A stretch of DNA of 15,405 nucleotides from a bacterium (GTDB taxonomy: Bacteria; Zixibacteria; MSB-5A5; GN15; FEB-12), in assembly GCA_030640905.1 (NCBI GenBank), contig DAOWIM010000224.1:1-15405 (forward strand), in the 5' to 3' direction. A model generated the notes under the pieces. That model ran no database searches and was not told the DNA's origin. It saw nothing but the letters and a program-made list of their open reading frames with translations. Both the position numbers and the translations under genes were made by a program. Positions within the stretch are counted from its first letter, which is position 1. Every line of letters begins with the position of its first letter. Shown here in pieces: positions 6,720-13,411 of this stretch.

Positions 6720-7751
6720 TCAGAACTCAAGCCCCGCTCGCAGGCTGATGGTACTGATCGTGCTGTTAATCTCATGGGGGATACCGGGGAAAACGTCTCC
6801 CGCTTCCACACCGATCCATTCGCCGGTGTCGGGGTCTTCGTATCCTTCGTCCTTGTACCACTCCTGAGTCTGCTCGCCGCTTGCGTTAAGCTCGGCGAAA
6901 TCAATCGACAGGGCAACAAATGGTCGTCGCCCGAGCAACACCGGTTCAAACAGGTAGCGTACGACCGCCTTGGCCATAACACCATGACCACTGCCGTCGC
7001 ATGTGGCCGTTTTGCCGCGCAGGATGTGATCGTCGAAATCGGAGAACATCACACGCGTGTAGGCAGCATCGGCCTGGAACATCAGCCTTCCGGTTCCAAG
7101 CGTCTTGATCCGAATTCCGCCCTTGGGAAGCCTATACGTTACTTTATAGAAGATCGCCTTTTCATCCCCCTGCACGCTAATCGGTCCGAGAAAGATGAGG
7201 TTGGTTGCATCAAAAGGACGATACCAGCCCTCGTAGCCGACAATATCTTGTTTGACATGGTAGTAGCGGAACCCACCAAGCAGGCTCACGCTGAAGGTTT
7301 TCTCCCGATAGAAGTCCAGAGTAGCTTCAAAGTCGATCATCGTCGCTTTTACCATGGCATCCGATTTGGTAAAACTGAATTTCTCATTGAAGAACCAATT
7401 CATAGCCTGCCAGTCGTGATCCTCCATTTTGACAGAGGGATCACTGATGTTGGTATATATCGCCGCTTCTATCGACCAGGGTCGGAATTTTGCCGGTGTA
7501 GAAGTCAGACCAACACATATACCGGCCATGTTCAGATCAAGAGGAAACTTCAGTTCACTCTTCAGGGTCCAGATCAGTGGGATTGTACCGGCTCTGCCAA
7601 TGAACTCAGAAATTTCCATCGTGTAGTCGGTCGATCCGTTCATGCGTTGGATTTCGGGTGCAATTGTAAACGAGGTAGCCGCTTCGGCCTGTCCCGGCAC
7701 AAAAATCAACGTCAATGAGATGACAACAATAGTGAGGATGATGCGTTTCAT
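6720..7751 (-). CDS. Omptin-family outer-membrane protease homologue
   Basis: Omptins (OmpT, Pla, PgtE) are 10-stranded outer-membrane barrels whose surface active site cleaves peptides, often between basic residues. The 343-residue product starts with a signal peptide (MKR, hydrophobic core, QAEA-A cleavage near 24) and ends in SLRAGLEF, a typical last strand. The catalytic motif DQDW of E. coli OmpT (Asp83, Asp85) matches DHDW at 111-114. The OmpT DNDEH motif (Asp210, His212) matches DFDDH at 238-242, giving D111, D113, D240 and H242. The spacing between them is close to OmpT, and the conserved GE.A..YK....P..G pattern appears at about 195-212. The protein is slightly longer than OmpT, mainly in an acidic loop at about 290-325. 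SD GGGAG lies shortly before the ATG, with its own promoter upstream. Omptins are known mainly from Proteobacteria. Substrate is unknown. The identification is by eye. Confidence 0.8.
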   Translation of the reverse strand: MKRIILTIVVISLTLIFVPGQAEAATSFTIAPEIQRMNGSTDYTMEISEFIGRAGTIPLIWTLKSELKFPLDLNMAGICVGLTSTPAKFRPWSIEAAIYTNISDPSVKMEDHDWQAMNWFFNEKFSFTKSDAMVKATMIDFEATLDFYREKTFSVSLLGGFRYYHVKQDIVGYEGWYRPFDATNLIFLGPISVQGDEKAIFYKVTYRLPKGGIRIKTLGTGRLMFQADAAYTRVMFSDFDDHILRGKTATCDGSGHGVMAKAVVRYLFEPVLLGRRPFVALSIDFAELNASGEQTQEWYKDEGYEDPDTGEWIGVEAGDVFPGIPHEINSTISTISLRAGLEF

Positions 7752-7781
7752 GGGACTCTCCCTTCCGTCAGCTTCTCCCCC

Positions 7782-7810
7782 AATGTAATGAGCGTAGCTC
7801 GTACCGTCAA
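7782..7810 (-). promoter_or_regulatory. Sigma70-type promoter of the omptin-like gene
   Basis: On the minus strand TTGACG (7810-7805) and TACATT (7787-7782) are separated by 17 bp. The start would be near 7775, leaving a short leader with a purine-rich ribosome site before the ATG at 7751. It lies between the ispG stop and the gene, so expression need not depend on ispG. Confidence 0.5.
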
Positions 7811-7826
7811 GAACGTCTGCGCGCCA

Positions 7827-8915
7827 CTATCTCTCGATTTTTTCGCCGGTCATCTGTTCGATCTCGTCCAGGAGCGCTTGCTCCAGATCGGCTTCGGGGA
7901 GGGTCTTGACGATTTCGCCCTGCTTGATTAATACGCCCCGACCATCACCCCCGGCAATCCCGACATCGGCCGCCGCCGCTTCGCCCGGGCCATTCACCAC
8001 ACAACCCATCACCGCCACTTTTAGAGGTGTCTTTATATGCCGTGTTTTAGCCTCGACTGATTCTGCCAGTCCGATCAGATCAATCTGGCACCGTCCGCAC
8101 GTGGGGCAGGCAATGACATCAACCCCTTCGGCTGACAAATTGCACGCCGCCAGCAATTGCTTGGCTACGCGAACTTCGTGAACCGGATCGGCAGTCAACG
8201 ATACCCGGATCGTATCACCGACCCCCGTCAGAAGAATGGCGCCGATCCCGACCGATGATTTAATCGTCCCCTTCTCCAACGTACCCGCTTCTGTGATGCC
8301 AACATGGAGCGGGTAGTCGCACTGCTCGGCCAGCATCTGGTAAGCCCAAAAAGCGGTTTGAGTGTTGGTCGATTTTACTGAAATGACGATATCGCCAAAA
8401 TCAACATCCTCAAGTATCGCTGCTTCGCGGAGGGCCGCCTCAACAAACGCCCGGGGATCATCATGCCCGTACTGCTCCAGCAGATCTTTCGGCAGCGAAC
8501 CGGAATTGACACCGATCCGGATAGGAACACCGGCGTCTTTGGCCGCTTTGGCAACTTCGCGTACTTTCCAGTCGGCGCCGATGTTTCCCGGATTGATGCG
8601 AATCTTGTCAAAACCAGCAGCGATTGCTTTGAGAGCCAGCTCGTGCTGGAAATGGATGTCGGCCACCAGCGGCTGGGTGACCTGTCTGCGAATCTCAGGA
8701 AGTTTGTCAGCAGCAGCATCGTTAAGAACCGAGAGACGTACAATCTGGCACCCGGCCTCGACCAACTGATTGATCTGTTTGACCGTGCTGTCAACATCGC
8801 GAGTATCGGTGGTCGTCATCGACTGAATCGAAACCGGAAAGGCGCCACCGATGATGACATCGCCGACTTTCACGCTGCGGCTCTTGCGCCGCTTTATCGG
8901 ATAGTTCAACTCCAT
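7827..8915 (-). CDS. ispG: 4-hydroxy-3-methylbut-2-en-1-yl diphosphate synthase (GcpE)
   Basis: IspG carries out the penultimate step of the MEP isoprenoid pathway: reductive ring opening of methylerythritol cyclodiphosphate to HMBPP, using a 4Fe-4S cluster. The 362-residue protein has the compact two-domain bacterial form, an N-terminal TIM barrel (RRKSRSVKVGDVIIGG, VADIHF, RINPGNIG) and a C-terminal cluster domain. Counted from the ATG at 8915, the cluster ligands are C270 and C273 (ACPTCGRC) and C305 (GCVVNGPGE), with E312, the same numbering as E. coli. I chose the ATG at 8915 because family members begin a few residues before the RRKS motif; the in-frame TTG at 8936 adds seven residues with no SD. 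The ATG also lacks a clear SD. The gene stands alone, divergent from a small membrane protein gene, so the MEP genes are scattered in this genome. Confidence 0.96.
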   Translation of the reverse strand: MELNYPIKRRKSRSVKVGDVIIGGAFPVSIQSMTTTDTRDVDSTVKQINQLVEAGCQIVRLSVLNDAAADKLPEIRRQVTQPLVADIHFQHELALKAIAAGFDKIRINPGNIGADWKVREVAKAAKDAGVPIRIGVNSGSLPKDLLEQYGHDDPRAFVEAALREAAILEDVDFGDIVISVKSTNTQTAFWAYQMLAEQCDYPLHVGITEAGTLEKGTIKSSVGIGAILLTGVGDTIRVSLTADPVHEVRVAKQLLAACNLSAEGVDVIACPTCGRCQIDLIGLAESVEAKTRHIKTPLKVAVMGCVVNGPGEAAAADVGIAGGDGRGVLIKQGEIVKTLPEADLEQALLDEIEQMTGEKIER

Positions 8916-8928
8916 AAGATATATAGTC

Positions 8929-8956
8929 TTGACCAACGGTCAGGATGAGCTATAAT
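8929..8956 (+). promoter_or_regulatory. Strong sigma70-type promoter for the small membrane protein gene
   Basis: TTGACC (8929-8934) is followed after 16 bp by a perfect TATAAT (8951-8956), the best consensus match in the window. A dyad TGACC-aac-GGTCA (8930-8942) overlaps the -35 and could be an operator. The predicted start near 8963 coincides with a GTTGCC/GGCAAC hairpin (8964-8969 with 8978-8983) at the 5' end of the transcript. Confidence 0.6.
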
Positions 8957-8982
8957 TTAGCCGGTTGCCTCTTTGTCGGCAA
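8954..8982 (-). promoter_or_regulatory. ispG: Candidate ispG promoter
   Basis: On the minus strand TTGCCG (8982-8977) is followed after 17 bp by TAAATT (8959-8954), predicting a start near 8947 and a leader of about 31 nt. Its -10 overlaps the -10 of the opposite promoter at 8951-8956. Confidence 0.35.
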
Positions 8983-9000
8983 CAGAAAGATTGTGGACAC

Positions 9001-9387
9001 TTGATCTGGATAAAACGCATCGCACCGTTGGTTGTTCTGGTAGCTGGTTATTTTGGCTATGCATACTATGCTTCAACCAGAGCTGAATCTGAGCAGACCT
9101 TGCTGGACCGCCACGCCCTGGTAACGGCACAGGTATGGGTAGCATCGGCCTGGTATCGCAATGATCCAGAAGCGTTCATCTCCTACCGGGATTCGCTGCT
9201 GAACGATGCAAAACTGAGCGTTGGACGAATGAACGCTTTCCTGGCGCTGCTTGAGGATCATCCCCGGCAGAGCAGCGGTTTTGTAACCCGGGTTAAGTAT
9301 TATGTTGATTCGTTGAGTCAAGAAGATCAGATGCCACCCCGCGAAGAGAACGAAGCATCGGTTGATACCATCAGCGACAGCCTCTAA
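9001..9387 (+). CDS. Small single-pass membrane protein of unknown function
   Basis: I do not recognise this protein. From the TTG at 9001 it has 128 residues. Residues 4-6 are basic (IKR) and are followed by one hydrophobic segment, APLVVLVAGYFGYAYYA (about 8-24). A largely helical, charged domain (about 25-107) and an acidic disordered tail rich in Glu, Ser and Asp come next. It is most likely anchored in the inner membrane with the C-terminal part in the periplasm (inference). An upstream in-frame TTG at 8965 would give 140 residues, but it lies within two bases of the predicted transcription start and inside a hairpin, so 9001 is preferred. No in-frame ATG or clear SD exists near either, so the start is uncertain. 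The strong promoter upstream supports a real gene. It converges on yraN. Confidence 0.6.
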   Translation: MIWIKRIAPLVVLVAGYFGYAYYASTRAESEQTLLDRHALVTAQVWVASAWYRNDPEAFISYRDSLLNDAKLSVGRMNAFLALLEDHPRQSSGFVTRVKYYVDSLSQEDQMPPREENEASVDTISDSL

Positions 9388-9396
9388 CAGTGGTAG

Positions 9397-9419
9397 GTCA
9401 TGGTTGCTTGCAACCTGAC
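9397..9419. terminator. Hairpin between convergent genes, possible terminator
   Basis: GTCA-t-GGTTGC-tt-GCAACC-TGAC (9397-9419) can fold into a stable stem, probably closed by a CTTG tetraloop with one bulged T. It sits between the stop of the small membrane protein and that of yraN. It lacks a clean T run on either side, so termination is only possible. Confidence 0.4.
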
Positions 9420-9440
9420 ATTTATATCACCTTTGTAGAT

Positions 9441-9821
9441 TCAGTCGCTGGCCTCGAAGGCATTGGGGAAATATTCCAACTGGCCGTCTATAAAAGTTAC
9501 CACATCAAAACGAAGGTCGCAGCCGTCGATTTCCTTTTCAATTTGATAGCGCCGGGCGGCTTCTGTCAGATTGGAAATTTTTCTCTTGTCCACCCGTTGG
9601 GCCGGATGGCCAAACTTGGTTGACGCTACTGATTTTACTTCAACAAAGGCAATCTCGTTGCCCTTCCGAACAATCAGGTCAATTTCCTTTTGCCCGGCCT
9701 GCCAGTTGCGTTCCAGGATTTCATAACCGTTTTGTATAAAGAATTGAGCCGCCAGCTTTTCATAGCTGCGGCCGCTGGCAACGCGATTGTCTTCTTTGCG
9801 GGATTTCTTAGAAGAGTTCAT
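9441..9821 (-). CDS. yraN: YraN/UPF0102 family endonuclease-like protein
   Basis: YraN proteins have a restriction-endonuclease-like (Holliday junction resolvase type) fold and are almost always found next to rnhB; their role is not settled. The 126-residue protein has the expected pattern: GRSYEKLAAQFFIQNGYEIL near the N-terminus, then the nuclease core EIDLIVRKGNEIAFVEVKS with the Glu/Asp...Glu-x-Lys residues, and a hydrophobic strand RFDVVTFI near the end. I use the ATG at 9821, which overlaps the last 14 bases of rnhB; a TTG at 9842 would add seven residues. The overlap implies translational coupling to rnhB in a two-gene operon. Confidence 0.9.
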   Translation of the reverse strand: MNSSKKSRKEDNRVASGRSYEKLAAQFFIQNGYEILERNWQAGQKEIDLIVRKGNEIAFVEVKSVASTKFGHPAQRVDKRKISNLTEAARRYQIEKEIDGCDLRFDVVTFIDGQLEYFPNAFEASD

Positions 9822-10482
9822 ACTGCTCGATAAAGTCGGCAACCGGCTTGAAGGAGCGACGATGTATCTCGCATGGTCCGCCGATAGCCAGCTCTTCCAG
9901 ATGGGCAGGGGTGGGGTAGCCTTTGTGTTTTGAGAACGAGAAAGAGGGATACAGCGTTTCGTATCGTTCCATGATCCGGTCCCGCGTTACTTTGGCTACG
10001 ATTGACGCAGCCGCAATCGACCGGCAACAGGCATCACCTTTGACAACGGCAATCTGCGGCATGCTAATCTTGGGAATCGGAAAAGTACCATCGACAAGCA
10101 CGAAATCGGGAGTCATCTTGAGGTCCATGACTGCCTTACGCATAGCCATCAGCGAAGCTTTGTGGATATTGATACGGTCGATATTTTCGTTGTCGATTAT
10201 GCCAATGGCGCATGGCAGTTCCATCTCAACGATGCGCTCAAAGATTATTTCCCTACGCTTGGGACTCAATTTTTTGGAATCGTTCAGATCATCAATTGTA
10301 ACATCCTCAGGCATTATCACTGCAGCCGCTACAACTGGCCCGGCCAGAGGTCCGCGACCAACCTCATCAACACCGCAAACAAAGTGATACCCTCGGTTGA
10401 AAATCTGCCGCTCCAGGGCTCCCATTTCGAAGATCGGCTTAGAAATTTTAGTTTGTCCATCATCACTCATAGCATCAACCAT
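9808..10482 (-). CDS. rnhB: Ribonuclease HII
   Basis: RNase HII cuts RNA-DNA hybrids and single ribonucleotides embedded in DNA, starting ribonucleotide excision repair and removing primer remnants. The 224-residue protein keeps the metal-binding residues D39 and E40 (GVDEVGRGPLAGPV), D131 (VLVDG) and D150 (VVKGDA), followed by SIAAASIVAKVTRDR. The GRG loop and the Tyr of the HKGY segment near the C-terminus, used to recognise the RNA-DNA junction, are also present. The ATG at 10482 is supported by AGGAA at 10492-10488; a second ATG at 10470 has no SD. An extra N-terminal stretch of about 30 residues precedes the core, longer than in E. coli. It overlaps yraN downstream. Confidence 0.96.
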   Translation of the reverse strand: MVDAMSDDGQTKISKPIFEMGALERQIFNRGYHFVCGVDEVGRGPLAGPVVAAAVIMPEDVTIDDLNDSKKLSPKRREIIFERIVEMELPCAIGIIDNENIDRINIHKASLMAMRKAVMDLKMTPDFVLVDGTFPIPKISMPQIAVVKGDACCRSIAAASIVAKVTRDRIMERYETLYPSFSFSKHKGYPTPAHLEELAIGGPCEIHRRSFKPVADFIEQYELF

Positions 10483-10602
10483 TCACATTCCTACGATATG
10501 GCACAATATAAAACACATTCTATATATCGACCGCGAAAAAGGCTTTAGTTAGGACTTTTTCGACTCTATATTGGTCCAACTTTGCAGTAGAGAGATCATG
10601 CT
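10483..10602. other. Divergent intergenic region between rnhB and the methyltransferase gene
   Basis: This AT-rich region has a possible minus-strand -10 TATATT (10510-10505) for rnhB and a possible plus-strand -10 TATATT (10567-10572) for the methyltransferase. Neither has a good -35; TTTAGT at 10544-10549 is the best for the plus side. No other feature is seen. Confidence 0.3.
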
Positions 10603-11181
10603 ATGGAAAAACAACCACGCTCCTTCTTCGAGTTTCAGATTGTCGCCGGTGAGTTGAAAGGTCGGACGATCAAAGCTCCGCAACTGGCGGCTACCCGCCC
10701 ACCGTTGACACGTCTGCGGCGGGCGATATTCGACTTCCTGGTTCCATTTCTACGTGACGCCTCATATCTGGACCTTTTCAGTGGTACTGGTTCTTACCTG
10801 TTTGAAGCCGTTTCTCGGGGTGCAATCAGGGGAGTTGGAGTGGAACTGAACCGGCAACTGGTTGACTCGATCAACAATCAGGCGGCAGGTTTTGGTCTCT
10901 CTAAAAGACTCGCGTGCAGATGCCTTGATGTCTTTGCGGCGATTGAGGACCTCTCGGAACAGAACGAAAAGTTCGACATCATTATGATCGCTCCCCCTCA
11001 GTACGAAGGCTTGATCGACCGAACACTGGAATCTTTGCGAAGTCACCCTCTCACCACGGAGGATAGCCTGATCTTGTGCCAGCACGACTCATCGGAAACG
11101 GCAGGAATCAATTTTCAGGGGTTTGTCATACAGCAGCAACGCCGCTATGGTAACACTACTTTTTCAATCCTGAGTGGATAG
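10603..11181 (+). CDS. RsmD-family rRNA methyltransferase-like protein with altered DPPY motif
   Basis: RsmD methylates N2 of G966 in 16S rRNA using S-adenosylmethionine. The 192-residue length and order of motifs fit: an N-terminal VAGELKGRTIKAP beta-unit, the TRPPLTRLRRAIFDFL segment corresponding to RsmD's TRP..DRVREALFN, and the SAM-binding LDLFSGTGSYLFEAVSRGA at 56-74 with the acidic strand end VGVELN at 78-83. The catalytic [N/D]PP[Y/F] tetrad reads APPQY at 130-134, so the Asp/Asn is Ala and one residue is added. Whether it is active on G966, acts elsewhere or is a family subgroup cannot be settled here; other RsmD-like subgroups may share this motif, which I recall only uncertainly. 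The ribosome site is weak (GAGAG). It is the only plus-strand gene in the right third of the window and ends at a terminator shared with rplS. Confidence 0.82.
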   Translation: MEKQPRSFFEFQIVAGELKGRTIKAPQLAATRPPLTRLRRAIFDFLVPFLRDASYLDLFSGTGSYLFEAVSRGAIRGVGVELNRQLVDSINNQAAGFGLSKRLACRCLDVFAAIEDLSEQNEKFDIIMIAPPQYEGLIDRTLESLRSHPLTTEDSLILCQHDSSETAGINFQGFVIQQQRRYGNTTFSILSG

Positions 11182-11231
11182 CAGATGCCTGCTGGCCCGT
11201 GTTGTTCGGTGGCTAATGGCGAAGCTATACA

Positions 11232-11261
11232 AAAAAAACGCCCCGGCTGGGGCGTTTTTTT
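11232..11261. terminator. Bidirectional intrinsic terminator between the methyltransferase gene and rplS
   Basis: AAAAAAACGCCCC (11232-11244) pairs perfectly with GGGGCGTTTTTTT (11249-11261) across a GGCT loop. The A and T tracts give a U run on either strand, so it can end both the plus-strand methyltransferase transcript and the minus-strand ffh-rplS operon. Confidence 0.93.
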
Positions 11262-11277
11262 CGGTGACAGAAACTGT

Positions 11278-11697
11278 TTATTCTTCTTTCCCGGCTGCCT
11301 CTGTATCAGCAGCGGGTGCGGCTGCCTTTTTGGCTGCCTTGCTTTTGGCCGAATCAGAGATTTGTTCTTTGATCCGGGCCGACTTGCCGGTCAATCCACG
11401 CAGATAGTAGAGCTTGTTGCGACGGACCGAACCGGAACGAATTTTCTCAATTTTAGCGATATTGGGTGAATGCAGGGGGAAGACACGTTCCACGCCGATT
11501 CCGGCAGATATCTTTCTGACGGTAAAGGTCTCACCAGTGCCACCACCGCGGCGGCCGATAACGGTTCCCTGGAAGACCTGGACACGCTCTTTGTCGCCTT
11601 CTCTGATCTTCACATGCACCCTGAGAGTATCGCCAGAGCCGAATTCGGGAATATCATCCCTCATATGGCTCTTTTCGATTTGGGCAATTCTCTTCAT
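11278..11697 (-). CDS. rplS: 50S ribosomal protein L19
   Basis: L19 sits at the 30S-50S interface near bridges B6 and B8. The family core occupies about residues 1-112: PEFGSGDTLRVHVKIREG, RVQVFQGTVIGRRGGG, ETFTVRKISAGIGVERVFPLHSP, then RRNKLYYLRGLTGKSARI. The 139-residue protein carries a tail of about 27 residues rich in Ala, Lys and Glu that E. coli L19 (115 residues) lacks. GAAAGGA lies 7 bases before the ATG at 11697. It is the last gene of the operon, 19 bp after trmD, and is followed by the bidirectional terminator. Confidence 0.97.
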   Translation of the reverse strand: MKRIAQIEKSHMRDDIPEFGSGDTLRVHVKIREGDKERVQVFQGTVIGRRGGGTGETFTVRKISAGIGVERVFPLHSPNIAKIEKIRSGSVRRNKLYYLRGLTGKSARIKEQISDSAKSKAAKKAAAPAADTEAAGKEE

Positions 11698-11716
11698 GGT
11701 TCATTCCTTTCTATTG

Positions 11717-12481
11717 CTATTCAACATCTAAATTCTCATCCAATTGGCGAACCATCTCTTGCTCATCTTCGGTCAGTTCGGCCTGTTTCAACAGGTCAGG
11801 TCGATTCCGCAGACACTTTTCAATCGCCATCCGCCTTCTATACTTATCAATCTCGCGGTGATTGCCCGAGAGCAACGCCGCCGGTACCTCCAGTGCTTCG
11901 TACTCAGCCGGGCGCGTATAACTTGGCGCACCGACAATTTCATCCATATGCGAGTCGTCAGTTGCTGACTCAAAATTTCCGAGTACTTTCGGGATCAATC
12001 GCGCTACGGCATCAACAATGACCGTCGCCGCCGGTTCACCTCCGGTGAGAACGTAGTCGCCAATCGACACCTCCTCCATCCGGTAGAGCCGGGTGATGCG
12101 TTCATCGACACCCTGGTAATGACCGCAGATGATTGCCAGCCGGTCACAAAGCGAGTAGCCGATAGCGGTCCGCTGGTCAAACTTGCGACCGGCCGCCGAG
12201 GTCAGGAGGATCTTCTCCTTTCCGTTCGGCTGGCTCTCTTCGCCACGCCGAGTGTAGCCAAGCGCCGCAAGACAGCGATCAATCGGTTCAACCTTCAAGA
12301 CCATACCGCCGCCGCCGCCAAAAGGGGTGTCATCGACCGTGTTATGCCGGTCAGTGGCATAGTCGCGCAAATTGATGATTTCGATTTCAAAGAGCTTCTT
12401 GTCAATCGCCTTCCCAAGCAATGATTGTCTCAGTGACAGTTCAAAAAATTCCGGGAACAGCGTTATTACTTCAAACTTCAT
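11717..12481 (-). CDS. trmD: tRNA (guanine-37-N1)-methyltransferase
   Basis: TrmD methylates N1 of G37 next to the anticodon in tRNAs such as Leu, Pro and Arg, preventing +1 frameshifts. It is a SPOUT (trefoil-knot) enzyme working as a dimer. The 254-residue protein shows FEVITLFPEFF at the start, DDTPFGGGGGMVLKVEPI at 50-67, the knot segments CGHYQGVDERI at 119-129 and SIGDYVLTGGEPA at 139-151, and YTRPAEYEALEVPAALLSGNH at about 188-208. It starts with the ATG at 12481 and has only a weak purine patch upstream. It lies 86 bp after rimM, unusually far for this operon, and 19 bp before rplS. Confidence 0.97.
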   Translation of the reverse strand: MKFEVITLFPEFFELSLRQSLLGKAIDKKLFEIEIINLRDYATDRHNTVDDTPFGGGGGMVLKVEPIDRCLAALGYTRRGEESQPNGKEKILLTSAAGRKFDQRTAIGYSLCDRLAIICGHYQGVDERITRLYRMEEVSIGDYVLTGGEPAATVIVDAVARLIPKVLGNFESATDDSHMDEIVGAPSYTRPAEYEALEVPAALLSGNHREIDKYRRRMAIEKCLRNRPDLLKQAELTEDEQEMVRQLDENLDVE

Positions 12482-12567
12482 GAGCCTGACAGACGAGGCG
12501 AGAGTTGACTTTCACTCTAACCGACGATATTTTCTATCCGTTTCAAAATCGTGAACGTCCGGGCCGC
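12482..12567 (-). other. 86-bp gap between rimM and trmD
   Basis: This is the widest break inside the operon. I see no open reading frame, clear terminator or promoter in it. A weak GATA-TTTTC-TATC hairpin (12527-12539) is the only structure noticed. Confidence 0.35.
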
Positions 12568-13095
12568 TTATCTTTTCTCACCGTCGATAAGACCGGGACC
12601 GCTTACGATTACTTTCCGGTTGTCTGTATCAATGCTCCTTATATACTCTTTTGTGGCCGGGAACAGCATTTCGGTACCGGCGGGTGTTTTCACAAAATAA
12701 ACATCGTTACCGGGGTACTGCTCAACGTTCACAATTTCTCCAACAAGTTCATCGCTGCCATCTTCAAAGACCTCGCAACCAATCAGGTCAAAAATGTAAA
12801 ACATGTCTTCCGGCAGTTCAACAGCCTGATCCCGGGGCACCGCCAGCAGACGGTTGGTCATGCGGGCAGCTTCTTCGGGACTATCTACACCTACAAATTT
12901 CAGTACCGGTCTTCCTGAAACAAAACCCGTTCTCGCAAGAGCCATCTCTTCCCATTCGCGCCGGTTCTGAACGAATATTTTCTTGAGACCGTCGAACCGT
13001 TCAGGGAAATCAGTTTCGGGCGTAACCCAGATATCACCGTGGACACCCCGAAAGCGACCAAGTTTTCCAACTATGATAAGGTCTTCCGACGTCAC
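12568..13095 (-). CDS. rimM: Ribosome maturation factor RimM
   Basis: RimM binds S19 and helps assemble the 30S head. The 175-residue protein has the two usual parts. The N-terminal RimM beta-barrel covers about 1-85 (IIVGKLGRFRGVHGDIWVTPETDFPERF, VLKFVGVDSPEEAARM). The C-terminal PRC-barrel covers about 93-175 (MFYIFDLIGCEVF, VGEIVNVEQYPGNDVYFV, EMLFPATKEYIRSIDTDNRKVIV). The GTG start at 13095 follows the khpA stop codon directly (TAA then GTG), implying translational coupling, and there is only a weak GAAG site upstream. Its place before trmD is the standard arrangement. Confidence 0.95.
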   Translation of the reverse strand: MTSEDLIIVGKLGRFRGVHGDIWVTPETDFPERFDGLKKIFVQNRREWEEMALARTGFVSGRPVLKFVGVDSPEEAARMTNRLLAVPRDQAVELPEDMFYIFDLIGCEVFEDGSDELVGEIVNVEQYPGNDVYFVKTPAGTEMLFPATKEYIRSIDTDNRKVIVSGPGLIDGEKR

Positions 13096-13329
13096 TTAAT
13101 CTTCAAGGATCTCCAAAACAGCACGCTTGCCCTGGCGGGCGGCAGCGGCTGCCAAAAGAGTTCTGATCGACTTAGCGGTCTGGCCGGCTTTCCCAATGAC
13201 CTTCCCCAAGTCACTTTGAGCCACTCGGAGTTCGTACACGATGGTCCGACTTCCCTCAATTTCGCGCACATCGATATCGTCCGGATTGTCCACCAGACGT
13301 GTTACGATCAGCTCGATGAATTCCTTCAT
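13096..13329 (-). CDS. khpA: KH-domain RNA-binding protein KhpA (YlqC)
   Basis: KhpA is a small single-KH RNA-binding protein that in Gram-positive bacteria pairs with KhpB/Jag and acts in RNA chaperoning and cell-elongation control. The 77-residue protein is nearly all KH domain: MKEFIELIVTRLVDNPDDIDV at the N-terminus, then VYELRVAQSDLGKVIGKAGQTAKSIRTLL with the GKAG (GxxG) nucleic-acid loop, and KRAVLEILED at the end. I chose the ATG at 13329, preceded by GAAAGGG, because the family starts there; an in-frame ATG at 13377 would add 16 untypical residues without an SD. It sits between rpsP and rimM, as in many bacteria. Confidence 0.92.
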   Translation of the reverse strand: MKEFIELIVTRLVDNPDDIDVREIEGSRTIVYELRVAQSDLGKVIGKAGQTAKSIRTLLAAAAARQGKRAVLEILED

Positions 13330-13411
13330 GTCACAGACCCTTTCCGTTTTTGCCTTGCGATTGAATATCCGTAGCATATCAAACCAGGTTCAGTATCGGA
13401 TTCCAGCAGCC

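Noticed and set aside
6774..7718. 314-codon open frame on the plus strand opposite the omptin-like gene
   Set aside because: The minus-strand frame has a signal peptide, SD, promoter and omptin catalytic motifs. The plus frame's protein has no recognisable pattern and is a shadow of it.
8463..8948. Long plus-strand open frames opposite ispG (8362-8769 and 8463-8948)
   Set aside because: They are fully antisense to a clearly conserved IspG with intact cluster cysteines, and the products look like random translations.
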